Assembly: GCF_000961095.1 (NCBI RefSeq)
Contig: NZ_CP011058.1
Span: forward strand, 5,685,968-5,749,967
Source of the DNA: Paenibacillus beijingensis
GTDB taxonomy: Bacteria > Bacillota > Bacilli > Paenibacillales > Paenibacillaceae
Direction of reading: 5' to 3'
Length of the DNA: 64,000 bases
The notes below the pieces were generated by a model, which had not been told where the DNA came from, made no database searches, and saw nothing but the letters and a program-made list of their open reading frames with translations. The translations under genes were made by a program, and so were the position numbers. The first letter of the stretch is position 1. Each line of letters starts with the position of its first letter. Positions 45,088 to 53,719 of this stretch are shown here, in pieces.

Positions 45088-45458
45088 CGGGCATGGATTT
45101 CCCCGTACGCAGGCATCCCAGCTACGCGGAGGCTTGCCCTTCCGCGACCGGATTTTCACGGCAAGGTAATCTATTAGCTATGCAAGCCGTAAAAGGGCGT
45201 CCATAGGTGTATCAAACAAGTTGGCTGGGTATGACGCCCGTCTGCTACTTGGTGACTTGGCTCTTAACTCGGCCGGACTTGCACCGGCTGGTTTGTGCTA
45301 ACTTGGCTAGGCGCACATAATGTCAAAAAAGCTCGACGATGAAGCCGAGCTAAACAGCAGTTCCTTCTTATCGGTGTGCCCTCTCAAAAAGCTTTCCCTC
45401 GTCGACGGAGAGCGGAGCCGCGCGTGGCAGTCATGCCGCCTTCGGCACGTACATACGT
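45088..45458. other. Intergenic stretch, no gene seen
   Basis: 370 bp between the secreted-protein gene and yqzE. Apart from the terminator at 45325-45351 I see nothing; frames here overlap the yqzE shadow. Confidence 0.45.
45325..45351 (-). terminator. Terminator downstream of yqzE
   Basis: AGCTCG (45330-45335) and CGAGCT (45346-45351) form a short stem, extended by GGCTTC/GAAGCC-like pairing, with six Ts next on the minus strand. Confidence 0.6.
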
Positions 45459-45653
45459 CTATCGGCGATCGCGCCAGATCCCTCGCATCCAGAGCATCAT
45501 TCCCATCGGACCCATTCCGAACCATCGCGTCAGCCACGGTTCCTGCACCGCTTTTGCCGCTTTTTTCGTTTCGCGCCTGATATCCCTCGGCGTATCGACA
45601 TAAGTAACGAAGCGCCCGGTCATATATTTGATCCAATCTTCAGATTCGGCCAT
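45459..45653 (-). CDS. yqzE: YqzE-family small protein
   Basis: 64 residues, MAESEDWIKYMTGRFVTYVDTP then RRETKKAAKAVQEPWLTRWFG and a hydrophobic, basic end. Same layout as Bacillus YqzE, which is encoded near the comG operon and is of unknown function. The open frame is longer (to 45791), but ATG 45653 gives the family length. Confidence 0.87.
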   Translation of the reverse strand: MAESEDWIKYMTGRFVTYVDTPRDIRRETKKAAKAVQEPWLTRWFGMGPMGMMLWMRGIWRDRR

Positions 45654-45784
45654 GATCCGCACCTTCTTCCTTCCCATTGTCTTTGTATCATTATCGTTCC
45701 CGGTTTGCCCGTTTCTCAAACGTGAATAATCATCCAGCCGATGTGGGACGATAGCAATACCTTTTGCAATTGGAGGAATTAGGA

Positions 45785-46501
45785 ATGGCATCGTTCTGGG
45801 GGAGTGGATTTGGGAAAGGAATCGCTGTTGCCGGGGCGTTCTGCATGTTGTGGGGAGCCAGTGGAGCGCCGGGCTATGCCCGCGAGCTTCGCACGCCGGA
45901 AAAATATGAGGCCCTTCCTTATGCCGAAGTGTTAATCGATGCCGGCCACGGAGGGATTGACAGCGGCGCTTATTATGAAGACGTCTTGGAAAAAGACATT
46001 AATCTTGCGATCGCCAAAAAGGTGTATGCACTGCTGAAAGCTTACCGGTTTTCCGTCGTCCTGAACCGGACGGGAGACTACGCTCTCAGCGACGATAACC
46101 GCTGGCATGTAACCCGCTCCAGACATCGTAAAGATCTGTCTCAACGGGGTCAACTGACGGAAGAGATCCGTACCGGCATGCTGATCAGCCTTCATGTCAA
46201 TTGGACATCGGATCGTAGCAAACACGGACCGCTGGTGCTGCATCAACGAAGCGGCGAAAGCGCGCTGCTGGCGCTATGTCTTCAGGATGCCCTGAACCGA
46301 CAGCAGCACAGCCGTTTTCTGCCGCGTGAAGGAAAACCGTTCTATTTGCTTAACCGGGTTAAACAGCCGGCCGTCATTATTGAAATGGGATTCGTCAGCA
46401 ATGCCGAGGACAGGGCGATGCTGACCTCTGCCAAAGGGCAAGACCGCATCGCTCACGCCATCGTATCCGGGTTAAGGCATTACCGGACGCTCGCTCGCTG
46501 A
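45785..46501 (+). CDS. N-acetylmuramoyl-L-alanine amidase (Amidase_3)
   Basis: 238-residue exported zinc amidase that cuts the bond between muramic acid and the peptide stem. Signal peptide of about 32 residues. Zinc and catalytic motifs: IDAGHGGIDSG, the Glu in EKDINL, LISLHVN and IIEMGFVSNAED (catalytic Glu). There is no SH3 or LysM wall-binding domain. CwlD-like in size, so a role in spore cortex is possible. ATG 45785 after GGAGG. Confidence 0.92.
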   Translation: MASFWGSGFGKGIAVAGAFCMLWGASGAPGYARELRTPEKYEALPYAEVLIDAGHGGIDSGAYYEDVLEKDINLAIAKKVYALLKAYRFSVVLNRTGDYALSDDNRWHVTRSRHRKDLSQRGQLTEEIRTGMLISLHVNWTSDRSKHGPLVLHQRSGESALLALCLQDALNRQQHSRFLPREGKPFYLLNRVKQPAVIIEMGFVSNAEDRAMLTSAKGQDRIAHAIVSGLRHYRTLAR

Positions 46502-46502
46502 C

Positions 46503-47309
46503 TTAAGGCAGCAGTTCCGACAGCCGGACGAACTCCGTATGGCGCTTCATGGCCGGAATGGAACGCAAAAGAACCGCAGATGTAATTTTTCCCGGCGGAC
46601 CGACATGACCGATTGTAACCGCATCGCGGTGGGACTCGAGAAATTTTTGCAGCACGCGGATTTGTCCGGCTACGTGCCCGGCTGAATATACGTCGTCGAG
46701 GAAGACGTCATTCCCGATAACGGGCACCCCAACTTGCCGGCCAATCTTCGGGATGACGCTCTTATAAGCGGTACGGCTGTCTAGAAAAAATAAGCCGCGT
46801 TCCCGGCAAACCATTAACACGACACGCATAATCCGCTCATTGACCGTCACTTTGGATCCCATATGATTATTCATCCCAATCGCATAGGGGACATCGTCAA
46901 TTGCTTGCTCCACTCTCTTGCGCACTTCCTCATCGCTCATGTCCGCTGTGATCGCCCCCGGTCCGAGCCATTTCGCTTTGCCGCGGTTCGGTTCCATCGG
47001 CATATGAACGATGACGTCGCGGCCAAGCTTATGCGCATGTTCGGCATCCGCTTTCGTCGTTTGCATAAACGGCATGACCGCCACCGTCAGCTTGATCGGC
47101 AGCTGCAGCATTTGCTCCGTTCCGTCCATCGCATTGCCCAGATCGTCAATGACAACCGCTACCCTGCCGTTTATAACCGGGTTCGCCGGCTCATTTCCCA
47201 CTGCGTCCGGCTCCGCCGCTGCAGCAAAAGGGCGAACTCCTGCAGCCGCCAGCAGCAGCAACGCAAGCAGGCCGGCTTTCCATGATTTTATTGCTGGCCA
47301 TCCCTTCAT
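46503..47309 (-). CDS. Divergent polysaccharide deacetylase (YibQ-type)
   Basis: 268 residues with a signal peptide (AALLLLAAAGVRPFAAAAE-like). The domain begins RVAVVIDDLGNAMDG and has VIVHMPMEP, AIGMNNHMGSKVT, FFLDSRTAYKSV and TIGHVGPPGKIT, typical of the polysacc_deac_2 / DUF610 family. Likely acts on cell-wall or spore polysaccharide outside the membrane. ATG 47309 has GGAGG at 8 bp. The stop is 1 bp from the converging amidase gene. Confidence 0.9.
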   Translation of the reverse strand: MKGWPAIKSWKAGLLALLLLAAAGVRPFAAAAEPDAVGNEPANPVINGRVAVVIDDLGNAMDGTEQMLQLPIKLTVAVMPFMQTTKADAEHAHKLGRDVIVHMPMEPNRGKAKWLGPGAITADMSDEEVRKRVEQAIDDVPYAIGMNNHMGSKVTVNERIMRVVLMVCRERGLFFLDSRTAYKSVIPKIGRQVGVPVIGNDVFLDDVYSAGHVAGQIRVLQKFLESHRDAVTIGHVGPPGKITSAVLLRSIPAMKRHTEFVRLSELLP

Positions 47310-47413
47310 ATCAGGTACCTCCACAATCAGATTATTCTCATTGTGCCGGTACCCCGTTTAAATTATGCAGCGCCGCCGCGTCTTTTGGGCATCGCGGGCA
47401 GCTTTCTGGCGCG

Positions 47414-48526
47414 TTAACTCATAAAATCTTTCAGCCGCTTGCTGCGGCTCGGATGTCTGAGTTTGCGCAGCGCCTTCGCTTCAATCTGACGGATACGTTC
47501 TCTCGTTACGCCGAACACTTTGCCGACTTCCTCCAGCGTACGCGTCCGCCCGTCTTCGAGTCCGAACCGCAGCCGGAGCACATGCTCCTCCCGCTCCGTC
47601 AGTGTATCCAGCACCCCGTCGAGCTGCTCCTTCAACAGTTCGAAGGCCGCGGCATCCGCAGGGGCTTGGGCATCTTGGTCTTCGATAAAGTCGCCCAAAT
47701 TCGAGTCGTTCTCCTCTCCGATCGGAGTCTCAAGCGATACCGGCTCCTGGGCGATCTTCAATATTTCCCGTACTTTCTCCGGACTCACATCCATTTCGCT
47801 GGCGATTTCCTCGGTAGAAGGCTCGCGGCCGAGCTGCAGCACCAGCTGCCGGGAAATGCGCATCAGCTTGTTGATCGTTTCCACCATATGAACCGGAACC
47901 CGGATCGTTCGGGCCTGATCGGCAATGGCCCGCGTAATCGCCTGACGAATCCACCATGTGGCATACGTGCTGAATTTATAGCCTTTTGTATGGTCAAATT
48001 TGCCGACGGCTTTCAGAAGCCCCATGTTGCCTTCCTGAATGAGATCGAGGAAAAGCATGCCCCGCCCCGCGTATCTTCGGGCTATACTGACGACAAGACG
48101 CAGGTTTGCTTCGGCCAGCCTGCTTTTTGCCTCTTCATCCCCGTCCTTAATTCGGAGCGCCAATTCCACTTCCTGCTCTGCGGACAGAAGCGGCACCCGT
48201 CCGATTTCCTTTAAATACATCCGGACCGGGTCGTTGATTTTGATACCGGGCATTAGCGTTAGCTCGCTCTCCAGCCCGTTCCCTTCTTCTTCTTCGGGGA
48301 TATCCGAACTGCCGGATTGGGAGCGGCCGGGTTCAATAATTTCGATTTCGAGCCCGGAAAGCCGTTCGAAAAAAGCGTCAAACTGCTCGGGCGTTAATTC
48401 AAAAGGATCCAGCTTCTCCACAATTTCATTATAAGAAAGCGAAAATTGCTCTTTGCCTTTCCGAATCAGCTGTTCCTGTACCTGTTGAAGCGTCATTTCC
48501 GTTTCCGACTGTAAATAATTAGCCAT
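47414..48526 (-). CDS. RNA polymerase primary-type sigma factor (SigA/RpoD)
   Basis: 370 residues, group 1 layout. Region 1.1 (MTLQQVQEQLIRKGKEQ..FELTPEQFDAFF), 1.2 (DPVRMYLKEIGRVPLLS), 2 (DLIQEGNMGLLKAV..GYKFSTYATWWIRQAI), 3 and 4 (TLTEREEHVLRLRFGL, GVTRERIRQIEAKALRKL). The -10 and -35 reading residues look canonical. It is not next to dnaG, where Bacillales sigA usually stands, so it may be a second copy. ATG 48526 after GGAGG; the longer frame upstream is untranslated leader. Confidence 0.93.
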   Translation of the reverse strand: MANYLQSETEMTLQQVQEQLIRKGKEQFSLSYNEIVEKLDPFELTPEQFDAFFERLSGLEIEIIEPGRSQSGSSDIPEEEEGNGLESELTLMPGIKINDPVRMYLKEIGRVPLLSAEQEVELALRIKDGDEEAKSRLAEANLRLVVSIARRYAGRGMLFLDLIQEGNMGLLKAVGKFDHTKGYKFSTYATWWIRQAITRAIADQARTIRVPVHMVETINKLMRISRQLVLQLGREPSTEEIASEMDVSPEKVREILKIAQEPVSLETPIGEENDSNLGDFIEDQDAQAPADAAAFELLKEQLDGVLDTLTEREEHVLRLRFGLEDGRTRTLEEVGKVFGVTRERIRQIEAKALRKLRHPSRSKRLKDFMS

Positions 48527-48701
48527 ATTCCAGCTCCTCCCGGTTTGCGGCACAGCAAATTTTATTGACATTTGAAACGAATTGTGATACATTTTAAATG
48601 ATTGAATTATTATGAGTAATCTGGATTTTAACAGATATCTCAAAATAAATCCAGTCTTTTTTACTTATTATTATAGTTTCCTCTTAATAGATTACGAGAT
48701 T

Positions 48702-48733
48702 CCGGTCCGGAGCGATTCCGAACCGGTTTTTTT
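48702..48733 (+). terminator. Orphan plus-strand terminator
   Basis: CCGGTCCGGA and complement (one mismatch) followed by seven Ts on the plus strand. No plus-strand gene lies upstream within 2 kb. Confidence 0.6.
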
Positions 48734-48805
48734 GTGAAGAAAATCACCTCATTTCATATAACGAAATGATAGGCTGTTTTGCTTCGCTGATCACCGTTAA
48801 TAAAC

Positions 48806-48836
48806 TAAAAAGGCTTCAGCTTATCGCTGAAACCTT
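48806..48836 (-). terminator. Terminator of tRNA-Leu
   Basis: AAGGCTTCAGC (48810-48820) pairs with GCTGAAACCTT (48826-48836), then Ts on the minus strand, just past the tRNA. Confidence 0.82.
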
Positions 48837-48852
48837 GTCGTTTGAATCGTTA

Positions 48853-48939
48853 TGGTGCGGTCGAGAGGACTTGAACCTCCACGGCTGTTACACCACTAGA
48901 ACCTGAATCTAGCGCGTCTGCCAATTCCGCCACGACCGC
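48853..48939 (-). tRNA. tRNA-Leu (CAG)
   Basis: Class II tRNA of 84 bases plus encoded CCA. Acceptor arm GCGGTCG/CGACCGC. Anticodon stem CTAGA/TCTAG with loop TTCAGGT (anticodon CAG), a long variable arm, and T-arm loop GGTTCAAGTCC. Identical to the copy at 53508. Confidence 0.96.
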
Positions 48940-48999
48940 ATGTTGAACTTGTCAACGAGAAATATCTTATCACAAATAAGAATTGAGGTCAATGTTTTT

Positions 49000-49977
49000 T
49001 TAGAGCGTACGGTTCAAAAAATGTTTAACCGCCTGCCGATATCCTGCTTGATCGGTTCGAAACGCCATCCCGTGTCCGGCCTCCGGAACAATGAACAGCT
49101 CTTTATAGCCTGCATATTCTTCATACAAACGGTGCACCATCTCCGTCGGCACGTAAGTGTCCGCCGCTCCATGGATAAACAGAATGGGCAGCACCGCCGC
49201 CTTCACCTTTTTCAAAGCGGAAGCTTCCCCGAAGAAATAACCTGCTCGCAGCCGGCACAGAAGGCTTGTCGCATCGATAAACGGGAACGCCGGCAGCTTG
49301 AACATCCGCTTCAGCTGATAACTCAAAATATGTTTGGCCGATGTGAAGGCGCAATCCGATACGATTCCTTTCACATTGACGGGCAGACGCTCGCCCGCGG
49401 TCATGAGCACGGCCGCCCCGCCCATCGATACGCCGTGAAGCACAATTTCCGTATCCGGTCCGTTCCGGGAAATGAGCCAGTCGATCCACTGTACGTAATC
49501 CCGCCGGTCCAGCCAGCCGAAACCGATGTAGCGCCCTTCGCTTTGCCCATGGCTCCGGTTGTCCGGAATGAGAACGTCGTATCCGAACGTCTCGGCATAA
49601 AGCCGGGCGAGCGAACCCATATCGCGCTTTGCGCTCCCCGTATACCCGTGCGCCAAAATAACGGCTCTTCGAGTCGGCGCTTTTGCCGGCAAATAATAGC
49701 CGCGCAGCTTCAGTCCGTCTTCTGTCGTGATACCGACTTCCTCGAGCGGCTGCTGCTCCAGCCAGCCGTTATCAAACGAAATGCCTTCCCCGGGCTGGGA
49801 TAAATCGGGATCACCCTCCAAAAACTGCTGCCGCTTCCGGACAACAGCCATGTTGAAAAAATGAAACGCCGCATAGGCAAGCGCGGCAGCAAGCAAGACG
49901 ATAATGATCACGACGGTTAAAACAACAGTCAATCTCCCTCTCCTCCGTCCGAGATAATGTGCAGAAAGCCTCCTCAT
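49000..49977 (-). CDS. Membrane-anchored alpha/beta hydrolase
   Basis: 325 residues. An N-terminal membrane anchor (about residues 16-42) precedes a serine hydrolase domain: LAHGYTGSAKRDM (oxyanion), LIPDNRSHGQSEG, HGVSMGGAAV (nucleophile Ser), FIHGAADTYVP (Asp) and VPEAGHGMA (His). Similar to YqkD/BEM46 family hydrolases of unknown substrate. ATG 49977 is taken; TTG at 49932 after GGAGG is an alternative start. Confidence 0.9.
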   Translation of the reverse strand: MRRLSAHYLGRRRGRLTVVLTVVIIIVLLAAALAYAAFHFFNMAVVRKRQQFLEGDPDLSQPGEGISFDNGWLEQQPLEEVGITTEDGLKLRGYYLPAKAPTRRAVILAHGYTGSAKRDMGSLARLYAETFGYDVLIPDNRSHGQSEGRYIGFGWLDRRDYVQWIDWLISRNGPDTEIVLHGVSMGGAAVLMTAGERLPVNVKGIVSDCAFTSAKHILSYQLKRMFKLPAFPFIDATSLLCRLRAGYFFGEASALKKVKAAVLPILFIHGAADTYVPTEMVHRLYEEYAGYKELFIVPEAGHGMAFRTDQAGYRQAVKHFLNRTL

Positions 49978-50020
49978 AAAAATAGCACGTCTCGGCGGCA
50001 GATGTCCAAGAGGGAAACAG

Positions 50021-50360
50021 TCACATCACTTGAGGCTTTCGGTAAAAGGACGGGCTGCTGCCGAACGCCTCGGTAAACAGCTTCGTAAAATGGCGCGTGC
50101 TGTAATATCCGACCGCTTCGGCAACCTGCTTGATCTGCATGTTGGAGCCGATCAGCAGCTCCTTCGCCTTCAGCATGCGGATCCGGGTCAAATGCTTGAC
50201 AAACATCGTACCGGTTTTTTTATGAAACAGCGCGCTTAAATAATTGGGAGAAACGCTCAGCATAGCCGCAATTTGCCCGATGCCGATATCATCGGCGTAA
50301 TGGGCGTCGACATAATGGAGCACCTGCTCGACAAGATCGGCGGTAAGAACCGCCCCGTTC
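50021..50360 (-). pseudogene. AraC-type regulator remnant (C-terminal HTH)
   Basis: Only the last roughly 110 residues of an AraC/YesN-type response regulator remain, beginning AVLTADLVEQVLHYVDAHYADDIGI. Both helix-turn-helix motifs are intact (IAAMLSVSPNYLSALFHKK, VAEAVGYYSTRHFTKLFTEAFG). The sequence upstream in this frame is the antisense-frame reading of the permease gene, so the receiver part has been deleted. No start codon or ribosome site at the junction. Confidence 0.8.
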
Positions 50361-50892
50361 CGTCGATCATCGCGGCTTCGTCCAGCTCCTTCGGAATCGT
50401 ACCGATAAATCCGGTGTACAAAAAGATGGTCATCGGCAGATGGAACGTGACATGAAGCAGAATAACGCCCCAATAGGTGTTCATGCCGCTGATATCCACC
50501 ATAAATTTGTAGAGCGGCACGAGAATGGTGAGCGGCGGAACGATCAGCGCGGAAACGAAGAGCGCGTAAATAAACCGGTTCCAGCCCGTCTGCCGGCGTG
50601 CAAGCGGGTAAGCGGCGATCGAGCCGATCATGACGATCAAGGCAATCGCAAAAATCGTGACGATGATATTGTTGCGGAAAGCGACTGCCAAATTCGCTTC
50701 CCGCCAGGCGTTAATAAAGTTATCCAGATACAGATAACCGGGAAACACCCATTTAGAGCTCAAATCGTCAGCCGCTTTAAACGAGGTTGTCACCAAAATG
50801 TAGAAAGGAAGAATGTGAATGAGACAAATGACGACGGCTGTCAGATTGAGCCAGCTTTTTCTTTTTCGCTTGTCCGCGGTTACCTTCTTCAT
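50257..50892 (-). pseudogene. Sugar ABC permease, 3' end lost by deletion
   Basis: MalG-type permease that reads normally through IGTIPKELDEAAMIDG (the EAA loop start, around 50360) and then runs out of frame into the regulator gene, ending TPMISASGKLRLC. The last roughly 85 residues of a permease, with the end of the EAA loop and two helices, are missing. It starts at ATG 50892, overlapping its partner by 4 bp. The transporter cannot work with this subunit. Confidence 0.85.
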
Positions 50893-51830
50893 GCCGACAC
50901 CTCTCTTCTACGGAGCAAAATAAGAGCCGCAATGCTGACCACGGAAATAATAATAAACATCAGTATGCCGATCGTCGACGCGTAACCCGCATCCTCGCGG
51001 CCGAAATAGAGCTGGTACATTAAAGTTGAGAGCGAAGCCGAAGCGTATCCCGGCCCGCTGTTTGTCATCGCGGCGACGACGTCGAACAGCTTGAGACCGC
51101 CGATCAGGTTGAGCACCATGCTGACGGTGAACGAAGGTGCCAGCAGCGGCCACGTCACATGGAAGAAACGCGAGAGGGGCCCCGCCCCGTCGATCGTCGC
51201 CGCTTCATAATAGTCCTGCGGGATGGACTGCAAGCCGGCCAGAAACAGCACCATTGCGATACCTAAGTATTGGTACGTGTTGACGAACGTAATAATCCAG
51301 ACGTTCACGTTAGGATCGCCGAGCAAATTGGAGGGCCGGTCCTGGAACAGCAGCAAGATGTCGTTGATCGCCCCGCCTTCGTATTGGAAAAAGAAGTACC
51401 AGATGTAACCCATAATGAGCGCGCTGATGATGACCGGCAAATAAATAATCGTTCTCACGACGCCGCGGATGCGGATGCTCATGTTCAGAAACAGGGCGTA
51501 CAGCAGGCCGATCACGTTCTGGAAGATCGTGCTTCCGAGCCCGTAAATGAATGTGTTTTTAATAACCGTCTTAATGTCGGGATCCTGTAACATCCGCTTG
51601 TAATTGTCAATCCCGATCCATTTGTAGTGCTGATTGTAGCCGTCCCAGTTCGTAAACGAGATTTGAATACCTTTAAGAAACGGGTAAAAAATAAAAATCG
51701 CGAACAGCAGCAGCGCAGGCATATAGAGCAGATTGATCACGCTCCCCGACCTTGCCAGCCGCCGGAAATAGGACGGCACCGGTCTCCCGGCCGATACCGA
51801 CTGCAGTGAAAGCCGCTTCATATCTTCCAT
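50889..51830 (-). CDS. Sugar ABC transporter permease, UgpA/LacF type
   Basis: 313-residue CUT1 permease with six helices; EAA loop YEAATIDGAGPLSRFFHVTWP. ATG 51830 follows GAGGAGG; the frame upstream is not used. It sits between binding protein and truncated permease genes. Confidence 0.92.
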   Translation of the reverse strand: MEDMKRLSLQSVSAGRPVPSYFRRLARSGSVINLLYMPALLLFAIFIFYPFLKGIQISFTNWDGYNQHYKWIGIDNYKRMLQDPDIKTVIKNTFIYGLGSTIFQNVIGLLYALFLNMSIRIRGVVRTIIYLPVIISALIMGYIWYFFFQYEGGAINDILLLFQDRPSNLLGDPNVNVWIITFVNTYQYLGIAMVLFLAGLQSIPQDYYEAATIDGAGPLSRFFHVTWPLLAPSFTVSMVLNLIGGLKLFDVVAAMTNSGPGYASASLSTLMYQLYFGREDAGYASTIGILMFIIISVVSIAALILLRRREVSA

Positions 51831-51910
51831 ACTCTTTCCTCCTCGTTGAATCAAACAAGAGTCTTTAGACAAAAGAGGGGCGCGCGCCCCCCCTTTATCG
51901 GGTTGAAACA

Positions 51911-53239
51911 TTATTGATCCCGCAGGCGCTCATATTCCGATTTCATCTTGTCGGCAAACTGCTGCGGGCTTACGCTGCCGGCAAGCAAGGCGGTACCCGT
52001 CTTGCAGATGACATCCCACATTCCGTTCGGCAAATATACACGGTCGAAGTATGGGAATACGCGGACGCCGGCGAATTCGTCATAGTACGCGGAGAACTCA
52101 TGCTCGGACGAGATATCTTTAAGACCGGCGGGAAGCTTCGTCGCATTGGCGAAGCGCGACATATTTTCAGGCTTGGCGAAGAACGCGATCAGTTTCTTCG
52201 ATTCTTCCAGATGCTTGCCGTCTTTCCATGCTCCCACCGTATACCTCTCGCCGCCGGAGAAATTCGTGCCGTCGCCGGCAACCATTGAAGTAAGCGGCAT
52301 AATGCCGACTTTCACGTTAGGATCGACCTTGTGCACTTCATCCGCAAAGCTGGTTCCTCCTATAATAAAGGCCACCTTGCCTTGCGCGAACCGCGTCGGC
52401 ATATCGCTGCGCTTGGCCGTCAGCACATCTTCGTTGATATATCCTTTTGATTTCAAATCAAGCAGTTTTTGCGCAAGTTCCGCCCACTTGTTCCAATCGA
52501 AATTGCCGTCCAGCAAGCTTTGGGCATCGTTCTGAGCCGGACTGATGAACAGAGATGTGGCATACTGATCCAAAAACTGGCCGATCATGCCGTTATCGAC
52601 GCCGGACATAAAGAACGGGGTGATTTGTCCGCCGCTGCTTGTTTTCAGCGTTTCCGCCGCGGCCAATAATTCCTCGAACGTTTGAGGCGGTTTAATGTTG
52701 TATTTGCTTAAGACATCCGCATTATACGTAATGCCGTCCTTCGCTTCGCTCAGCACAAGCGTGTAAACTTTGCCGTCTTTATCGACGACGACCGGCTTGA
52801 TCGTATCGGTAAGGTTGCCCGCCCACGGCTCATCTTTCAGATCCGCCAAGTAGTTGCCGTAGCGGATAATCGCCCATCCGTGCGTATCGAATACGTCCGG
52901 AAGATCGTTCGCCGCCATCTTGACCTTCAAAATATTTTCATATTCCGAGCCGGGGAATTGGAACTCCACCTGAATATTCGGGTTTTCCTTCATAAAGTCG
53001 CCCGCAATGCCTTTCAGCGCATCCTGAACCGCAGAGTCGGACGTCGTATTGTAGACCGTCAGCCTGATTTTGTCCCCGCCTCCTGAAGCGGCCGCACCCG
53101 AACCCTGGTTTTCCGTTTTGCTGCCGTTTGCCGAGCCGGACGAATTGCCTGACCCATTGCCTTGGCGTTGGGAGCAGCCCATCAGGACGAGAGAGAAAGT
53201 AAGAAACACCGTCATGATCATGAACATCGCTTTGCGCAT
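51911..53239 (-). CDS. Extracellular sugar-binding lipoprotein
   Basis: 442-residue family 1 binding protein with lipobox LMGC (Cys 22) and a Gly/Ser-rich linker. Segments such as FEELLAAAETLKTSSGGQITPFFMSG and KVAFIIGGTSFADEV fit the family. First gene of a sugar ABC operon that ends in a damaged permease gene; a cre-like site lies upstream. Confidence 0.93.
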   Translation of the reverse strand: MRKAMFMIMTVFLTFSLVLMGCSQRQGNGSGNSSGSANGSKTENQGSGAAASGGGDKIRLTVYNTTSDSAVQDALKGIAGDFMKENPNIQVEFQFPGSEYENILKVKMAANDLPDVFDTHGWAIIRYGNYLADLKDEPWAGNLTDTIKPVVVDKDGKVYTLVLSEAKDGITYNADVLSKYNIKPPQTFEELLAAAETLKTSSGGQITPFFMSGVDNGMIGQFLDQYATSLFISPAQNDAQSLLDGNFDWNKWAELAQKLLDLKSKGYINEDVLTAKRSDMPTRFAQGKVAFIIGGTSFADEVHKVDPNVKVGIMPLTSMVAGDGTNFSGGERYTVGAWKDGKHLEESKKLIAFFAKPENMSRFANATKLPAGLKDISSEHEFSAYYDEFAGVRVFPYFDRVYLPNGMWDVICKTGTALLAGSVSPQQFADKMKSEYERLRDQ

Positions 53240-53308
53240 CGTACTCGAAGCCTCCTAGGAATGATTTGTGAAAACGTATTCATTTTCTTGGGATAACTAT
53301 AGCGTATT

Positions 53309-53323
53309 TGTTAACGCTTTCAA
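53309..53323 (-). promoter_or_regulatory. Candidate cre (CcpA) site
   Basis: Minus-strand TTGAAAGCGTTAACA matches WTGAAARCGYTTWNN with one mismatch, about 70 bp before the binding-protein start. Confidence 0.6.
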
Positions 53324-53467
53324 ATGTCGTAATTCTACAATTCGCGAGCTCTTTTCAACGGTGAGCTTGCGACGTGTGTGCCGGCTAGCATGGCTCAGGA
53401 CTTCTAAAAAATGGGATGAACTCGGTTGAATTACTCCGACAGCGGCTAGGCGCACACGACAAAAATA

Positions 53468-53491
53468 AACCCCCCAGATTATTCTGGAGGG
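53468..53491 (-). terminator. Terminator of second tRNA-Leu
   Basis: CCCTCCAGAAT pairs with AATCTGGGGGG (minus strand), followed by TTTATTTTTG. Confidence 0.75.
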
Positions 53492-53507
53492 CGTTGCTTG
53501 TTAAGTA

Positions 53508-53594
53508 TGGTGCGGTCGAGAGGACTTGAACCTCCACGGCTGTTACACCACTAGAACCTGAATCTAGCGCGTCTGCCAATTCCGCCACGACCGC
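53508..53594 (-). tRNA. tRNA-Leu (CAG), second copy
   Basis: Same 87 bases as the tRNA at 48853-48939, with encoded CCA. Identity extends only a few bases beyond each end, so the pair forms 90-bp direct repeats 4.6 kb apart. Confidence 0.96.
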
Positions 53595-53719
53595 ACGCCG
53601 TGAACACTCAATAATCCTAACATGCGGCATGGGACAAGTCAAGCGGATCGTTAATTCATTCTGTGATATTTTTCATGCTTAAAACAAGGAAGTCGTTTCC
53701 GTGCTTTAGCCGCATTAAC

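Noticed and set aside
47282..48214. 310-codon plus-strand frame opposite the sigma factor gene
   Set aside because: Antisense shadow without ribosome site.
45308..53456. Shared GGCTAGGCGCACA at 45.3 and 53.4 kb, both beside terminators
   Set aside because: Only about 13 bases and two copies; could be chance or a minor dispersed repeat.
53385..53642. 85-codon frame over the tRNA-Leu
   Set aside because: Overlaps a complete tRNA gene and its terminator.
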